64,000 nucleotides of DNA, from NCBI RefSeq assembly GCF_000510725.1, contig NZ_AZNZ01000004.1, positions 124,001 to 188,000 on the forward strand, written 5' to 3'. Each line of letters starts with the position of its first letter. Position 1 is the first letter of the stretch. Below the pieces are notes generated by a model. It worked only from the letters and a program-made list of their open reading frames with translations, searched no databases and was not told where the DNA came from. Positions 39,489 to 48,678 of this stretch are shown here, in pieces. The position numbers were made by a program, and so were the translations under genes. This stretch comes from Pseudoxanthomonas sp. J31. Lineage in GTDB: Bacteria > Pseudomonadota > Gammaproteobacteria > Xanthomonadales > Xanthomonadaceae.

Positions 39489-39859
39489 TGGGCACCTCCG
39501 GGGTGCAGGCGGGAAGGATGGGCCTGGCTGGCGCGGGCGCGGCGCCAGGCATCGAAGCTGAAATCGCCGGCGCCGTGCGCCGCCAGCAGCACCAGGCCGC
39601 CGCCCAGGAACAGGCTGCGCGCCAGCTCGATCACCTGTTGCGGTTCGCCCGGGGCGGGCACGCCCAGGGCCGGCGCCAGCACGAGGACGGCCAGCGCCAG
39701 CGCCGCCGGCCGGGTCCAGGCGCCGGCCAGCAGCGCCAAGGCGGCAGCCAGGCCGGCCAGCCCCGCCAGGGCGCCGGCATCGGCCAGCATGGCCCAGGCC
39801 TCGCCGCCCAGCACCAGGGCCAGGGCGATGCGCGCGAGCAGTGCATATAGATGGTGCAT
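39485..39859 (-). CDS. DoxX-like small membrane protein
   Basis: A 124-residue protein with four hydrophobic segments, beginning HHLYALLARIALALVLGGEA, typical of the DoxX/DoxD-like family. The block ELARSLFLGGGLVLL is the last helix; a His/Arg-rich soluble tail follows. Pirin and DoxX genes often neighbour each other. Function is unclear, possibly in quinone or sulfur redox at the membrane. ATG at 39859 was chosen because the longer frame adds a non-hydrophobic lead. Confidence 0.78.
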
Positions 39860-39956
39860 GGCGGCCTCGTGGGGATGCCCCGCGGGGAAAGCGGGGCTCC
39901 GGATGGCGGCCAGCATGATTGCTTTCACCGGCGGGATAAACCCGCCAATGGAATAC

Positions 39957-40709
39957 TTATTGTTCTACCCATGACTTTTCGGCCCGCAGCATGACCTCGA
40001 CCTCGGCCCGCGGCGGCAGCGACCAGTCCACCGGTGCCTGGCCGCGGCGGACCAGGTACTCGTTGGCCGCGGCGAAGTGGCCGCAGCCGAAGAAGCCGCG
40101 ATAGGCCGACAGCGGCGAGGGGTGCGGGGCCTTCAGCACCCGGTGGCGGCGGGAATCGATGATCCGGCCCTTGGCCTGGGCGTAGCTGCCCCAGAGCATG
40201 AACACCAGGCCCTCGCGCTCGCGCGCCAGGGTCTCGATGGCGTGGTCGGTGAAGCCTTCCCAGCCCTTGCCCTGGTGCGAGCCGGCACGGCCCTGTTCCA
40301 CCGACAGCACGGCGTTGAGCAGCAGCACCCCGCGCCGCGCCCAGGGCAGCAGGCAGCCGTGGTCCGGGCGCGGCAGCCCCAGCTCGTCGCCGATCTCCTT
40401 GAAGATGTTCTCCAGCGACGGCGGCACCGGCACCCCCGGCAGCACCGAGAAGCACAGGCCATGGGCCTGGCCCGGGCCGTGGTACGGATCCTGGCCCAGG
40501 ATCACCACCTTGACCTGGTCGAACGGGGTGGCGTCGAACGCGGCGAACAGGCGTGGCCCGGGCGGATACACCTGCACCCCGGCGGCCTTGCGCTGGCGCA
40601 GGAACGCCGACAGCTCGCGCATCTCCGGGCGCAGCAGCCAGTCGCCGATGCGCGCCTTCCAGGACGGCTCGAGGCGGATGACGGGTTCGTCGGCCATGGG
40701 GGACTGCAT
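39957..40709 (-). CDS. ung: Uracil-DNA glycosylase, family 1
   Basis: Removes uracil from DNA at the start of base excision repair. The 250 residues show the catalytic water-activating motif GQDPYHGPGQAHG with Asp near residue 74, the uracil-binding LLLNAVLSV segment, and the DNA-intercalating HPSPLSAYRGFFGCGHF. ATG at 40709 is used; an internal start four codons later is possible. It is 21 bases downstream of the response-regulator stop and probably belongs to the same transcript as that gene. Confidence 0.95.
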   Translation of the reverse strand: MQSPMADEPVIRLEPSWKARIGDWLLRPEMRELSAFLRQRKAAGVQVYPPGPRLFAAFDATPFDQVKVVILGQDPYHGPGQAHGLCFSVLPGVPVPPSLENIFKEIGDELGLPRPDHGCLLPWARRGVLLLNAVLSVEQGRAGSHQGKGWEGFTDHAIETLAREREGLVFMLWGSYAQAKGRIIDSRRHRVLKAPHPSPLSAYRGFFGCGHFAAANEYLVRRGQAPVDWSLPPRAEVEVMLRAEKSWVEQ

Positions 40710-40730
40710 CTCCTGCCGCGCGGCGCGCCG

Positions 40731-41555
40731 CTAGCGGTCTTCCAGCCGCGCCAGGCGCAGCTGGAACAGCACCTTGGTGACCAGCAGGCGTTCCTCGATC
40801 GGCTTCTGCACCAGGTCGTTGGCGCCGGCGCGCAGCAGCTCGGACTGGTTGTGGCGGTTGGCATCGCCGGTCATGACCAGCACCGGCAGGCGGCGCTTGC
40901 CGTAGTCGAAGTCGATGCGGATGCGCTCGACCACGTCGCGGCCGCTCAGCTCGCCCTTGAGGGTCACGTCGGTCAGCACCAGGTCGATGCGCGGCACCCG
41001 GCCCAGCGACTCGGCGGTCAGCAGCGCGAACGCCTCCTCGGCGGTGAGCACGTGCACCACCTCCAGCTGCTGGCGCTCGAGCATGCGCTTGGTGGCCTCG
41101 GCCACCACCCGGCTGTCCTCGATGTAGAGCACGCGCGCGCCGGCGATCGGCTGCGGCTGCACGTAGCCGCGGATGAACTCGACCAGGGCCTCGTGGCCCA
41201 GCGACTTGTCGAAGTAGTCGGTGACGTATTCGGTGAAGCGGCGCTCGACCAGGTGCTGCTGGGCGTCGCCGGAGACCACGATGATCGGCACGTAGGCCTG
41301 GGCCGCGGCGCGCACGCTGCGCGCCAGCTCCATGCCGTCGCCGTCCGGCAGCGACAGCGCGGTGGTCACCAGGTCGACCGGGCCGGCCTCCAGCGCCTCG
41401 CGCGCCTCCTCGATGCTGGAACAGCCCACCACTTCAACGCCCGGCAGTTCGCGCACCAGCACGTCGGCAATCAGCTTGCGTACCAGCTTGGAACCATCGG
41501 CGACCATCACCCTGGGGTTGTCGCGGATCAGGTATTTCAGGTCGTGCGAGGCCAT
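40731..41555 (-). CDS. Double-receiver response regulator (first receiver without phosphoacceptor Asp)
   Basis: A 274-residue protein made of two CheY-like receiver domains and no output domain. In the first (about 14-130) the phosphoacceptor position is Ala66 (TTALSLPDGDG) instead of Asp, although the Lys in YFDKS is kept. The second (about 140-260) has the acidic pair in YIEDSRV, phosphoacceptor Asp196 in LVLTDVTLK, and QKPIEER for the Lys. Its ATG overlaps the ftsX stop by one base, so it is translationally coupled to the ftsEX pair. Its partner kinase is not in the window. Confidence 0.88.
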   Translation of the reverse strand: MASHDLKYLIRDNPRVMVADGSKLVRKLIADVLVRELPGVEVVGCSSIEEAREALEAGPVDLVTTALSLPDGDGMELARSVRAAAQAYVPIIVVSGDAQQHLVERRFTEYVTDYFDKSLGHEALVEFIRGYVQPQPIAGARVLYIEDSRVVAEATKRMLERQQLEVVHVLTAEEAFALLTAESLGRVPRIDLVLTDVTLKGELSGRDVVERIRIDFDYGKRRLPVLVMTGDANRHNQSELLRAGANDLVQKPIEERLLVTKVLFQLRLARLEDR

Positions 41556-42505
41556 CAGGTCTCCGTGGGACGGGTCTGGCGCAGGAAATGGCCGGTGACC
41601 GCCCAGGCCCCCAGCCACCCCAGCAGGACGGTGCCCACCAATACCATCGCGGAGTGGAAGGCATCCAGTCCCTGCAGCGCGAAACGGCTGCCGTAGCTCT
41701 GGCTGAGCGCGGCCAGCGGCCCGCCCAGGGCGGCGCCGGCGGCGGCGATCAGGCCCAGCGCGAGCACCCCGGCGCCCAGGCCGTACCAGGCGCCCAGGTA
41801 CAGGAACGGGCGGCGGATGAAGCCGTCGCTGGCGCCCAGCAGCTGCAGCACGCCGATCTCCTCGCGCCGCGACTGGATGTCCAGGCGCACGGTGTTGCCG
41901 ACCACCAGCAGCGCGCCCAGGCCCAGCAGCACCGACAGCACCTGGACCACGCGCTGGCCGAAGCGCAGCCAGGCATCCAGGCGCTGCCGCCAGAGCGCGT
42001 CGTGCTGCACCAGGTCGGCCTGCGGCAGCGCCTCCAGCTCGGCCGCCAGCCGGGCCTCGTCGGCCTCCGCGGCGGGGGTGACCACCAGCAGCGCCGGCAG
42101 CGGGTTGTCGCCCAGCGCGTCGATCGCCTCGCCCAGGCCGGCTTCGCGCAGCTCGGCCAGGCCCTGCTCGGGGCTGCGCAACTCGACCGCGGCCACCCCG
42201 GCGCGGCCGCGCAGCTGCCCGGCCAGCATGGACGCCGCCGGCATGGCCACGTCCTGCTTCAGGAACACGTTGATCTCGCGCGACTGCTGCACGCTGCCGG
42301 CGAAGTGGCGCAGGTTGTCCATCACGATCGACAGGCCCAGCGGCAGCGCCAGGGCCAGGCCCATGACCGCCACGGTCAGCAGGGTCGCCCAGGGCTTGCC
42401 CGCGGCGCGGCCGGCGCTGAAGGCCAGGCTGTGCAGGTGCTGGTCGAACCACACGCGCAGGCGCGAGGGCGCGGAGGGGGCGGTCGCCTTCTTCGCGGTG
42501 CTCAT
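41555..42505 (-). CDS. ftsX: Cell division ABC transporter permease-like protein FtsX
   Basis: Inner-membrane partner of FtsE that, in E. coli, controls septal peptidoglycan hydrolases. The 316 residues have one N-terminal helix (about 40-62), a periplasmic domain (about 65-175), and three C-terminal helices. The cytoplasmic block NTVRLDIQSRREEIGVLQLLGAS is typical of FtsX. Its start overlaps the ftsE stop by four bases. Confidence 0.94.
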   Translation of the reverse strand: MSTAKKATAPSAPSRLRVWFDQHLHSLAFSAGRAAGKPWATLLTVAVMGLALALPLGLSIVMDNLRHFAGSVQQSREINVFLKQDVAMPAASMLAGQLRGRAGVAAVELRSPEQGLAELREAGLGEAIDALGDNPLPALLVVTPAAEADEARLAAELEALPQADLVQHDALWRQRLDAWLRFGQRVVQVLSVLLGLGALLVVGNTVRLDIQSRREEIGVLQLLGASDGFIRRPFLYLGAWYGLGAGVLALGLIAAAGAALGGPLAALSQSYGSRFALQGLDAFHSAMVLVGTVLLGWLGAWAVTGHFLRQTRPTET

Positions 42506-43188
42506 TCGGCCAGGTCCTTCGGCGAGATGTCGTCGACCAGGCGACCGTGGTCCAGCACCAGCACCCGCTTGCGCATGCGCTTGAGCAGGGCCAGGTCGTG
42601 GCTGACCACCAGCACGCTGGTGCCGCGCTCGGGCAGCCCGGCGAACAGGGCCATGATCTCCGCGGCGAGGGTCGGGTCGAGGTTGCCGGTCGGTTCGTCG
42701 GCCACCAGCAGCGGCGGCTCGGCGATGATCGCCCGGGCGATGCCCACGCGCTGCTGCTCGCCGGCCGACAGCTGGGTCGGCAACGCCTTCTCGCGGTGGC
42801 CCAGGCCCATGCGTTCGAGCACCGAGCGCACCCGCTTGCCGATCTCGGCGCGGCGGGTGCCGCGCAGGATCAGCGGCAGGGCCACGTTCTCGCCGACGGT
42901 GCGGTCGGTCAGCAGGCGGTGGTCCTGGTAGACCACGCCGACCTGGCGCCGGTGCAGGGCGACCTTGCCGCCACGCACGCGCTGCAGGTTGCGCTCGCCC
43001 AGCAGCACCGCGCCGCGGGTGGGGCGTTCGGACAGGTGGATGAGCTTGAGCAGGGTGCTCTTGCCGGCGCCGGAATGGCCGGTGACGAACAGCATCTCGC
43101 CCTCGTCCACGCCGAAGCTGACATCGACCAGCGCCTGGTGCCCCCCGGGGTACTGCTTGCTGACGTTTTCGAATCGCAGGACGGTCAT
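42502..43188 (-). CDS. ftsE: Cell division ATP-binding protein FtsE
   Basis: ABC ATPase of 228 residues. Walker A is GHSGAGKST, the Q-loop DHRL follows VVYQ, the signature is LSAGEQQRV (Ala in place of the usual second Gly), Walker B LLVADEPTG, and the H-loop VVSHDL. ATG at 43188 gives MTVLRFENVSK as expected. It lies downstream of rhlB with a long hairpin in between. Confidence 0.95.
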   Translation of the reverse strand: MTVLRFENVSKQYPGGHQALVDVSFGVDEGEMLFVTGHSGAGKSTLLKLIHLSERPTRGAVLLGERNLQRVRGGKVALHRRQVGVVYQDHRLLTDRTVGENVALPLILRGTRRAEIGKRVRSVLERMGLGHREKALPTQLSAGEQQRVGIARAIIAEPPLLVADEPTGNLDPTLAAEIMALFAGLPERGTSVLVVSHDLALLKRMRKRVLVLDHGRLVDDISPKDLAE

Positions 43189-43266
43189 GCCGCGATTATG
43201 CGGGGGCGCGCACGGCGAAGCGACCGCGACGGCGACGGCCGGCAGGAATCGTGGCTCCAGACGCAC

Positions 43267-43301
43267 GTATCCCCGGACGTGGCGGCCACGACCGGGGATA
43301 C
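43267..43301. repeat. Long near-perfect stem-loop between rhlB and ftsE
   Basis: Arms GTATCCCCGG / CCGGGGATAC (10 bp, perfect) enclose a second perfect 5-bp stem CGTGG / CCACG with the loop CGG; only an A-A mismatch separates the stems. No T-run follows on either strand. It could be a REP-like element, a Rho-independent-like pause or an mRNA processing site. It is 38 bases past the rhlB stop. Confidence 0.65.
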
Positions 43302-43338
43302 GGGATGCAGCGAAGCGCCGCCCGCGCGGGGCGACGGA

Positions 43339-45063
43339 TCAGCCGCCGACCAGCGAACGCAGCTTGCGGCCGATGCGGCCCAGCAGGGACTCGCGCTTGG
43401 GCTCCTGGGCCGGCACGGGACCACGTACCGACGGGGCCGACTGGCGGATCGCCGGCACCGCGGACGGATTGGCCTGGTCGCCGGCCTGCACCGCACCGTC
43501 GACCGGCTTGCCGCGACGGCGGCGACGGCGCTTGCGCGGGGCGCGCTCGCCCTCGCCGGCCACGGCCGGGACCTCGTTGCCCTCGACCGGCGGCTGCTGG
43601 CGCGGCGCGCGCTCCGGCGCGGCCGCCTGGGCCTCGCCAGCGGCGGCGGGAGCAGCGGCCTCGACCTGCGGCTTGCGGCGCGGACGACGCTCGCCGCCCT
43701 CGCGGCGCTCGCCACCGCTGCGGCCAGCGCCGGCGCCGCCACGGCCGGCGCGCGAACGGCCGCCACCGCGGCGCTCCTCGTCGGCGGCGCGCTGCTCGCG
43801 CGCCTCGCGGAAGATCTGGCCGATGCTCTCCTCCTCGCCCTCTTCCGCGGACTCGCCTTCCGGACGCACGCGCTCCGGGCGCGGCAGCGGGGTCAGCAGC
43901 TCCGGGGTGACCGGCTCGGACGGGATCTTCTGCTCGATGTAGGCCTCGATGTCCGGCAGGCTCATCGCGTAGCGCTCGCAGGCGAAGCTGATCGCGTCGC
44001 CCTCCTCGCCCAGGCGCGCGGTGCGGCCGATGCGGTGGACGTAGTCCTCGGCGTCGAACGGCAGGTCGTAGTTGTAGACGTACTTGATGCCGTCGATGTG
44101 CAGGCCGCGGGCGGCCACGTCGGTGGCCACCAGGATCTCCAGCTGGCCCTTCTGGAAGCGGTTGAGCAGGGTCTCGCGCTTCTTCTGCGGCACGTCGCCG
44201 GACAGCACGCCCACGCGGTAGCCGGCCTTCTCCAGGGCACGGGCCACGCGCTCGACGTACACCTTGGTGTTGACGAACACCATGGTGCGGGCGCCCTCGC
44301 TGCGCGACAGCAGGCCCAGCAGCAGCGGCAGCTTCTCCTCGTCGGCCGGGTAGTAGAGCTTCTGGCGCACGCGCGCGGCGGTGACCGTCTCGGCCTCCAC
44401 CACCAGCTTCTCCGGCTCGTTCATGTGCTCGTAGGCCAGCTCCAGCACGCGGTGGCTGAGGGTGGCCGAGAACAGCAGGGTCTGGCGCTCGGTGCGCACC
44501 GGCATGCGCCGCAGCAGGAAGCGGATGTCCTTGATGAAGCCGAGGTCGAACATGCGGTCGGCCTCGTCCAGCACGCACACCTCGCAGGCATGCAGGGACA
44601 CCACCTTGTGCTGCTTGACGTAGTCGATCAGGCGGCCGGGGGTGGCGATGATCACGTCCACGCCCTGCTGCAGCAGCTCACGCTGCTTGTCGTAGTCCAC
44701 GCCGCCGTAGACCAGGGCGAAGCGCAGGCCCAGGTGCGAGCCGAACTTGACCGCGTCCTTGTGGATCTGGATCGCCAGCTCGCGGGTCGGGGCCAGGATC
44801 AGCGCGCGCGGATCCTCCGGCTTGCGCTCGGCCAGGGCCGGGCGGGTCAGCAGGCGGTTCATCACCGCGACCAGGAAGGCCAGGGTCTTGCCGGTGCCGG
44901 TCTGGGCCTGGCCGGCGACGTCGCGCCCGGCCAGGGCGACCGGCAGGGTCAGCGCCTGGATCGGGGTGCAGCGGGTGAAGCCTGCCGACTCGAGCCCGGC
45001 GAGCAGCTCCGGATGCAGGTCGAAGGAGGAAAACGTTACATCGGTCAGCGGCTTGTCGCTCAT
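43339..45063 (-). CDS. rhlB: ATP-dependent RNA helicase RhlB (DEAD-box)
   Basis: A 574-residue DEAD-box helicase; in E. coli RhlB works with RNase E in mRNA decay. The core (about 1-385) has Q motif [13 protein letters not shown], Walker [36 protein letters not shown] and [10 protein letters not shown]. The C-terminal about 170 residues are a disordered, Gly/Arg/Ala-rich extension ending in [17 protein letters not shown], an amphipathic basic end likely to bind RNA. ATG at 45063; ATG at 45066 is one codon longer. It is divergent from trxA. Confidence 0.93.
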   Translation of the reverse strand: MSDKPLTDVTFSSFDLHPELLAGLESAGFTRCTPIQALTLPVALAGRDVAGQAQTGTGKTLAFLVAVMNRLLTRPALAERKPEDPRALILAPTRELAIQIHKDAVKFGSHLGLRFALVYGGVDYDKQRELLQQGVDVIIATPGRLIDYVKQHKVVSLHACEVCVLDEADRMFDLGFIKDIRFLLRRMPVRTERQTLLFSATLSHRVLELAYEHMNEPEKLVVEAETVTAARVRQKLYYPADEEKLPLLLGLLSRSEGARTMVFVNTKVYVERVARALEKAGYRVGVLSGDVPQKKRETLLNRFQKGQLEILVATDVAARGLHIDGIKYVYNYDLPFDAEDYVHRIGRTARLGEEGDAISFACERYAMSLPDIEAYIEQKIPSEPVTPELLTPLPRPERVRPEGESAEEGEEESIGQIFREAREQRAADEERRGGGRSRAGRGGAGAGRSGGERREGGERRPRRKPQVEAAAPAAAGEAQAAAPERAPRQQPPVEGNEVPAVAGEGERAPRKRRRRRRGKPVDGAVQAGDQANPSAVPAIRQSAPSVRGPVPAQEPKRESLLGRIGRKLRSLVGG

Positions 45064-45197
45064 CATCCAGTCTTCATGTGGCCTGGCCCAGCGTGGCCGG
45101 ACAGGCGGCCTTTGGCGGCCTTGCAAATACGTTCCCGGCCGCCGCACACTGCGCCGGCGCCGGGCCGCGCGGCCGTCGGTGGGACGGTGTAGCCCAC

Positions 45198-45227
45198 TTG
45201 ACATCTCCGCGGAACGCCCCAGTTTAA
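45198..45227 (+). promoter_or_regulatory. Predicted promoter for trxA
   Basis: TTGACA (45198-45203) is a consensus -35; GTTTAA (45222-45227), 18 bases later, is a weak -10. They lie in the divergent rhlB/trxA region. Confidence 0.5.
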
Positions 45228-45282
45228 CCCAAGCAGCCCCCCGCCCTGCGTGGAGGGCATCCGCAATCCCACGGAGACCCAA

Positions 45283-45615
45283 GTGAACGACAAGGTGATG
45301 CATATCGGCGATGCCGATTTCGACAGCGCCGTGCTGCAATCCCAGGAACCGGTCCTGGTGGACTTCTGGGCCGAATGGTGCGGCCCGTGCAAGATGATCT
45401 CGCCGATCATCGACGAGCTCGCCGAGGCCTACGAGGGCCGCATGAAGGTGGCCAAGGTCAACATCGACCAGAACCGGGCCACGGCGATCAAGTACCACGT
45501 GCGCTCGATCCCGATGCTGCTGCTGTTCAAGGACGGCCAGGTCCAGGCGACCCAGGTCGGCGCGGTCGGCAAGGGCCAGCTGACCCAGATGATCGACAAG
45601 ACCCTGGCGGCCTGA
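45283..45615 (+). CDS. trxA: Thioredoxin 1
   Basis: General cytoplasmic disulfide reductase, 110 residues. The active site [10 protein letters not shown] (Cys-Gly-Pro-Cys) is intact, as are the cis-proline in RSIPMLLLF and Asp near residue 28. GTG at 45283, preceded by a GGAG site, gives the N-terminus NDKVMHIGD that aligns with E. coli SDKIIHLTD; an ATG at 45250 would add an 11-residue lead without a family match. trxA followed by rho is a widely kept gene order. Confidence 0.95.
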   Translation: MNDKVMHIGDADFDSAVLQSQEPVLVDFWAEWCGPCKMISPIIDELAEAYEGRMKVAKVNIDQNRATAIKYHVRSIPMLLLFKDGQVQATQVGAVGKGQLTQMIDKTLAA

Positions 45616-45689
45616 AGCCGCCGCGGCGGGCGGCCACGGCCGCCTGCCGCACGGGCCTGAACGCAGGCCCCGCCCGCCTCCCGCGGCGC

Positions 45690-45719
45690 TTGCCGCCGCC
45701 AGGAACCTGGTGCTAGTGT
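45690..45719 (+). promoter_or_regulatory. Predicted promoter for rho
   Basis: TTGCCG (45690-45695), an 18-base spacer and an extended -10 TGCTAGTGT (45711-45719). It would give a leader of about 130 bases before the rho start. Confidence 0.45.
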
Positions 45720-45857
45720 CGGCAGGTCCGGTCGCGCTGCGCGGCCGCCGTCCCGCCGGAACGTTGCCGCCGCAAGTCGCGCCAGGCCGGCGCACCCCAC
45801 CCACGAGTCATCCGCCCGCTTCCGGGCGCTCGCATCTGCCAGCGAGGAATTCCAGTC

Positions 45858-47651
45858 TTGTCCGAGAACACCCAGCCTGAAGCGCCCGGGAGCGACGACG
45901 CACCCGCCGAGAAGCGCGCCCGCAAGCGCGTGGCCAAGCCCGCCGACGCCGCTGCCGGCGCCGCCGAATCCACCCCCGCCAACCCGCCGGTCCAGGCTGC
46001 GCTGCCGATGCCCTCGGCGCCGGCCGCTGCCGCTCCGGCGCCTGCCGCCCCGGCCCCGGCCCCGGCCGCGCAGGGCGGCGCCCAGAACGCGCCGCAGGCG
46101 GCCGAGTCCGCGCCGGCCCAGCAGCCGTCCGCCCCGCAGGGTGGCGGCCAGCAGGGCGCGCCGCAGAGCCAGAACGGCCAGAACGGCAACGGCGGCCAGG
46201 GCGGCAACGACGGCGGCGAGCGCGAGCAGCGCGAGGGCGGCGGCCGCAACCGCCGCGAGCGCTTCCGCAACCGCCGCGAACGCCAGCGCGAGCGCTTCCG
46301 CGAGGAAGGCGGCATGCAGGACGAGGGCGGCAACGGCGGCCAGCAGAACCCGCAGCGGCCGCAGCCGAGCGTGCCCGAGGGCTTCCCGACCTACACCCTC
46401 AGCGACCTCAAGCGCATGCCCGCACACAAGCTGCTGGAGATCGCCGAGCAGCTGAACATCCACGAGGGCGTGGCCCGCGCGCGCAAGCAGGACGTGATCT
46501 TCGCCCTGCTGAAGGTGCTCACCCGCCACGGCGAGGGCGTGCAGGCCGACGGCGTGCTGGAGATCCTGCCGGACGGCTACGGCTTCCTGCGCAGCGCCGA
46601 GGCCAGCTACCTGGCCGGCCCGGACGACACCTACATCTCGCCCAGCCAGATCCGCCGCTTCAACCTGCGTACCGGCGACCACCTGTCCGGCCGCATCCGC
46701 TGGCCCAAGGACGGCGAGCGCTACTTCGCCCTGTCGGTGGTGGACACCATCAACGGCGAGCCGCTGGAGGCGAGCAAGAACAAGACCCTGTTCGAGAACC
46801 TGACCCCGCTGTTCCCGCGCCGGCGATTCCGGCTGGAGCGCGGCGACGGCTCGACCGAGGACATCACCGGCCGCATCCTCGACCTGATGGCCCCGCAGGG
46901 CAAGGGCCAGCGCTCGCTGATCGTCTCCCAGCCGAAGGCGGGCAAGACGATGATGATGCAGCAGATCGCCACCGCGATCACGACCAACCACCCGGACGTG
47001 CACCTGATCGTGCTGCTGATCGACGAGCGCCCGGAGGAAGTGACCGAGATGCAGCGCACCGTGCGCGGCGAGGTCATCTCCTCGACCTTCGACGAGCCGG
47101 CCGCGCGCCACGTGCAGGTCGCCGAGATGGTGATCGAGCGCGCCAAGCGCCTGGTCGAGCACAAGAAGGACGTGGTGATCCTGCTCGACTCGATCACCCG
47201 CCTGGCCCGCGCCTACAACAACGTGGTGCCGTCCTCGGGCAAGGTCCTGACCGGCGGCGTGGACGCCAACGCCCTGCACCGCCCGAAGCGCTTCTTCGGC
47301 GCGGCGCGCAACGTCGAGGAAGGCGGCTCGCTGACCATCATCGCCACCGCGCTGATCGACACCGGCAGCAAGATGGACGAGGTGATCTACGAGGAGTTCA
47401 AGGGCACCGGCAACTCCGAGGTGCACCTGAGCCGCCGCATCGCCGAGAAGCGCGTGTTCCCGGCCATCGACATCAACCGCTCCGGCACCCGCCGCGAGGA
47501 CCTGCTGATCGAGCCGGAACTGCTGCAGAAGATCTGGATCCTGCGCAAGCTCCTGCACCCGATGGACGAGATCGGCGCGATGGAGTTCATGCTCGACAAG
47601 ATGAAGAACACCAAGTCCAACGACGAGTTCTTCAGCTCGATGAAGCGCTGA
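45858..47651 (+). CDS. rho: Transcription termination factor Rho with long N-terminal disordered extension
   Basis: Hexameric RNA-dependent ATPase that ends transcription. The core (about residue 178 to 597) aligns with the whole of E. coli Rho: [14 protein letters not shown] (RNA-binding OB fold), [20 protein letters not shown], Walker [11 protein letters not shown], and [13 protein letters not shown]. Before it lie about 175 residues rich in Ala/Pro, then Gly/Gln/Asn, then Arg/Glu, clearly disordered. TTG at 45858 is the start that leaves this extension intact and follows a GAGGAA site. Rho itself usually controls its own leader. Confidence 0.95.
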   Translation: MSENTQPEAPGSDDAPAEKRARKRVAKPADAAAGAAESTPANPPVQAALPMPSAPAAAAPAPAAPAPAPAAQGGAQNAPQAAESAPAQQPSAPQGGGQQGAPQSQNGQNGNGGQGGNDGGEREQREGGGRNRRERFRNRRERQRERFREEGGMQDEGGNGGQQNPQRPQPSVPEGFPTYTLSDLKRMPAHKLLEIAEQLNIHEGVARARKQDVIFALLKVLTRHGEGVQADGVLEILPDGYGFLRSAEASYLAGPDDTYISPSQIRRFNLRTGDHLSGRIRWPKDGERYFALSVVDTINGEPLEASKNKTLFENLTPLFPRRRFRLERGDGSTEDITGRILDLMAPQGKGQRSLIVSQPKAGKTMMMQQIATAITTNHPDVHLIVLLIDERPEEVTEMQRTVRGEVISSTFDEPAARHVQVAEMVIERAKRLVEHKKDVVILLDSITRLARAYNNVVPSSGKVLTGGVDANALHRPKRFFGAARNVEEGGSLTIIATALIDTGSKMDEVIYEEFKGTGNSEVHLSRRIAEKRVFPAIDINRSGTRREDLLIEPELLQKIWILRKLLHPMDEIGAMEFMLDKMKNTKSNDEFFSSMKR

Positions 47652-47683
47652 AGGCCGCCCGCAAGGCGCAGCCAGGCAACACG

Positions 47684-47714
47684 GGAAGCCCCGCCACCGG
47701 CGGGGCTTCCTGTT
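47684..47714 (+). terminator. Rho-independent terminator after rho
   Basis: Perfect 12-bp stem GGAAGCCCCGCC / GGCGGGGCTTCC, loop ACC, then TGTTT. It lies 33 bases past the rho stop and could also stop leftward transcription from the convergent gene. Confidence 0.85.
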
Positions 47715-47738
47715 TCCGTCCGGTGGCGCCGGACGGGC

Positions 47739-48587
47739 CTACAGGCCGCGGCCGGCCGGGGTCAGCATCACCCCGCTCCTGGCGCCCACCGCGTTCACGC
47801 TGCCACCGGCCATGGCCTCCAGCGGGCCGCCCTGTTCATCTTCCGGCACCCACGGCACCTTGCGCCGCGGGCCGGGCACGTAGGCCTGCCATTCGCCGTA
47901 GCGGTTGCGCTGGTCGAAGGTGAAGGCCAGCGGTACTCGCACCAGCCAGTACTCGCGCCCGGCCTCCGGCCCCTGGGTCGGCACGTTGAATTTCCAGCTG
48001 CGCGCGCCGCGCACGGCGGCGCGGGCGAAGATGTCGCGCCGCTTGTCGGCATCGCGCTCGGGCAGGAAGTGCAGGTTGACCTGCTCGTCGGCGGCGTCCA
48101 GCACCTTGCCGTCGGGGCCGACCTTGAGCACCAGGTAGACCGTGGCCTCCACGCCGATCTCGGCGGCCGCCTCCGGGTACGGCGGCGGCGGCATCCGCGC
48201 CGCCGCCAGGTCGTAGCCACCGCCCTTCTCGACGGGGGTGAAGCTGGCCGCCTGCAGGACGATGCGCATGCCGCCGTCCGCGCTGGGCCTGGCCACCAGG
48301 TACAGGCCCATGCGGTTGCGCAGCGCCACCGGCTTGCCGTCCACCACCGGCGGGTCGAATTCCCAGCGCGGGATATGGAAATCCAGGAACCGGCGCACCT
48401 CGGCCGGCAACCGGTTGGCGCCGGTGAGTTCGTACTCCAGCGGCTTGCCTTCCGGTCCCACCACGATCGTGCCGGCGACATGGATGCCGGCTTCCGCCTC
48501 GGCCTGGCCCGGCGCCGGCTTCCTCGCCCCCAGCGCCACCGCACTGACCGCCCACAGGACACACACCAACCACCACGGACTGCGCAT
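47739..48587 (-). CDS. Exported protein with two TonB-C-like domains (paralogue 1)
   Basis: A 282-residue protein with a signal peptide (RSPWWLVCVLWAVSAVALG). The C-terminal half has a TonB-fold signature (PPPYPEAAAEIGVEATVYLVLKV then GPDGKVLDA). The N-terminal half (about 35-100) shows a related but weaker block: GTIVVGPEGKPLEYEL, then IPRWEFDPPVVDGKPV. Unlike real TonB proteins it lacks a Pro-rich spacer and an ExbB/ExbD-type anchor, so it is not a classic energy transducer. A close paralogue follows in the same direction. Function unknown. Confidence 0.72.
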   Translation of the reverse strand: MRSPWWLVCVLWAVSAVALGARKPAPGQAEAEAGIHVAGTIVVGPEGKPLEYELTGANRLPAEVRRFLDFHIPRWEFDPPVVDGKPVALRNRMGLYLVARPSADGGMRIVLQAASFTPVEKGGGYDLAAARMPPPPYPEAAAEIGVEATVYLVLKVGPDGKVLDAADEQVNLHFLPERDADKRRDIFARAAVRGARSWKFNVPTQGPEAGREYWLVRVPLAFTFDQRNRYGEWQAYVPGPRRKVPWVPEDEQGGPLEAMAGGSVNAVGARSGVMLTPAGRGL

Positions 48588-48678
48588 GTTCTCCCCTCCC
48601 CTTGGGCCTCCCCTTTGGGCCCCGGCGGAGTCTAGCGCCGTCGCGGCGTCGTCGCCGCAGGGCAGGCCGCGGGGCGGA

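Noticed and set aside
39930-39946. Terminator hairpin GGCGGG-ATAAA-CCCGCC between the DoxX and ung genes
   Set aside because: Stem is only six base pairs and no T-run follows in the direction of ung transcription.
42547-45192. An 881-codon open frame on the plus strand opposite ftsE and rhlB
   Set aside because: Shadow of two well-recognised genes; no plausible start site or family match.
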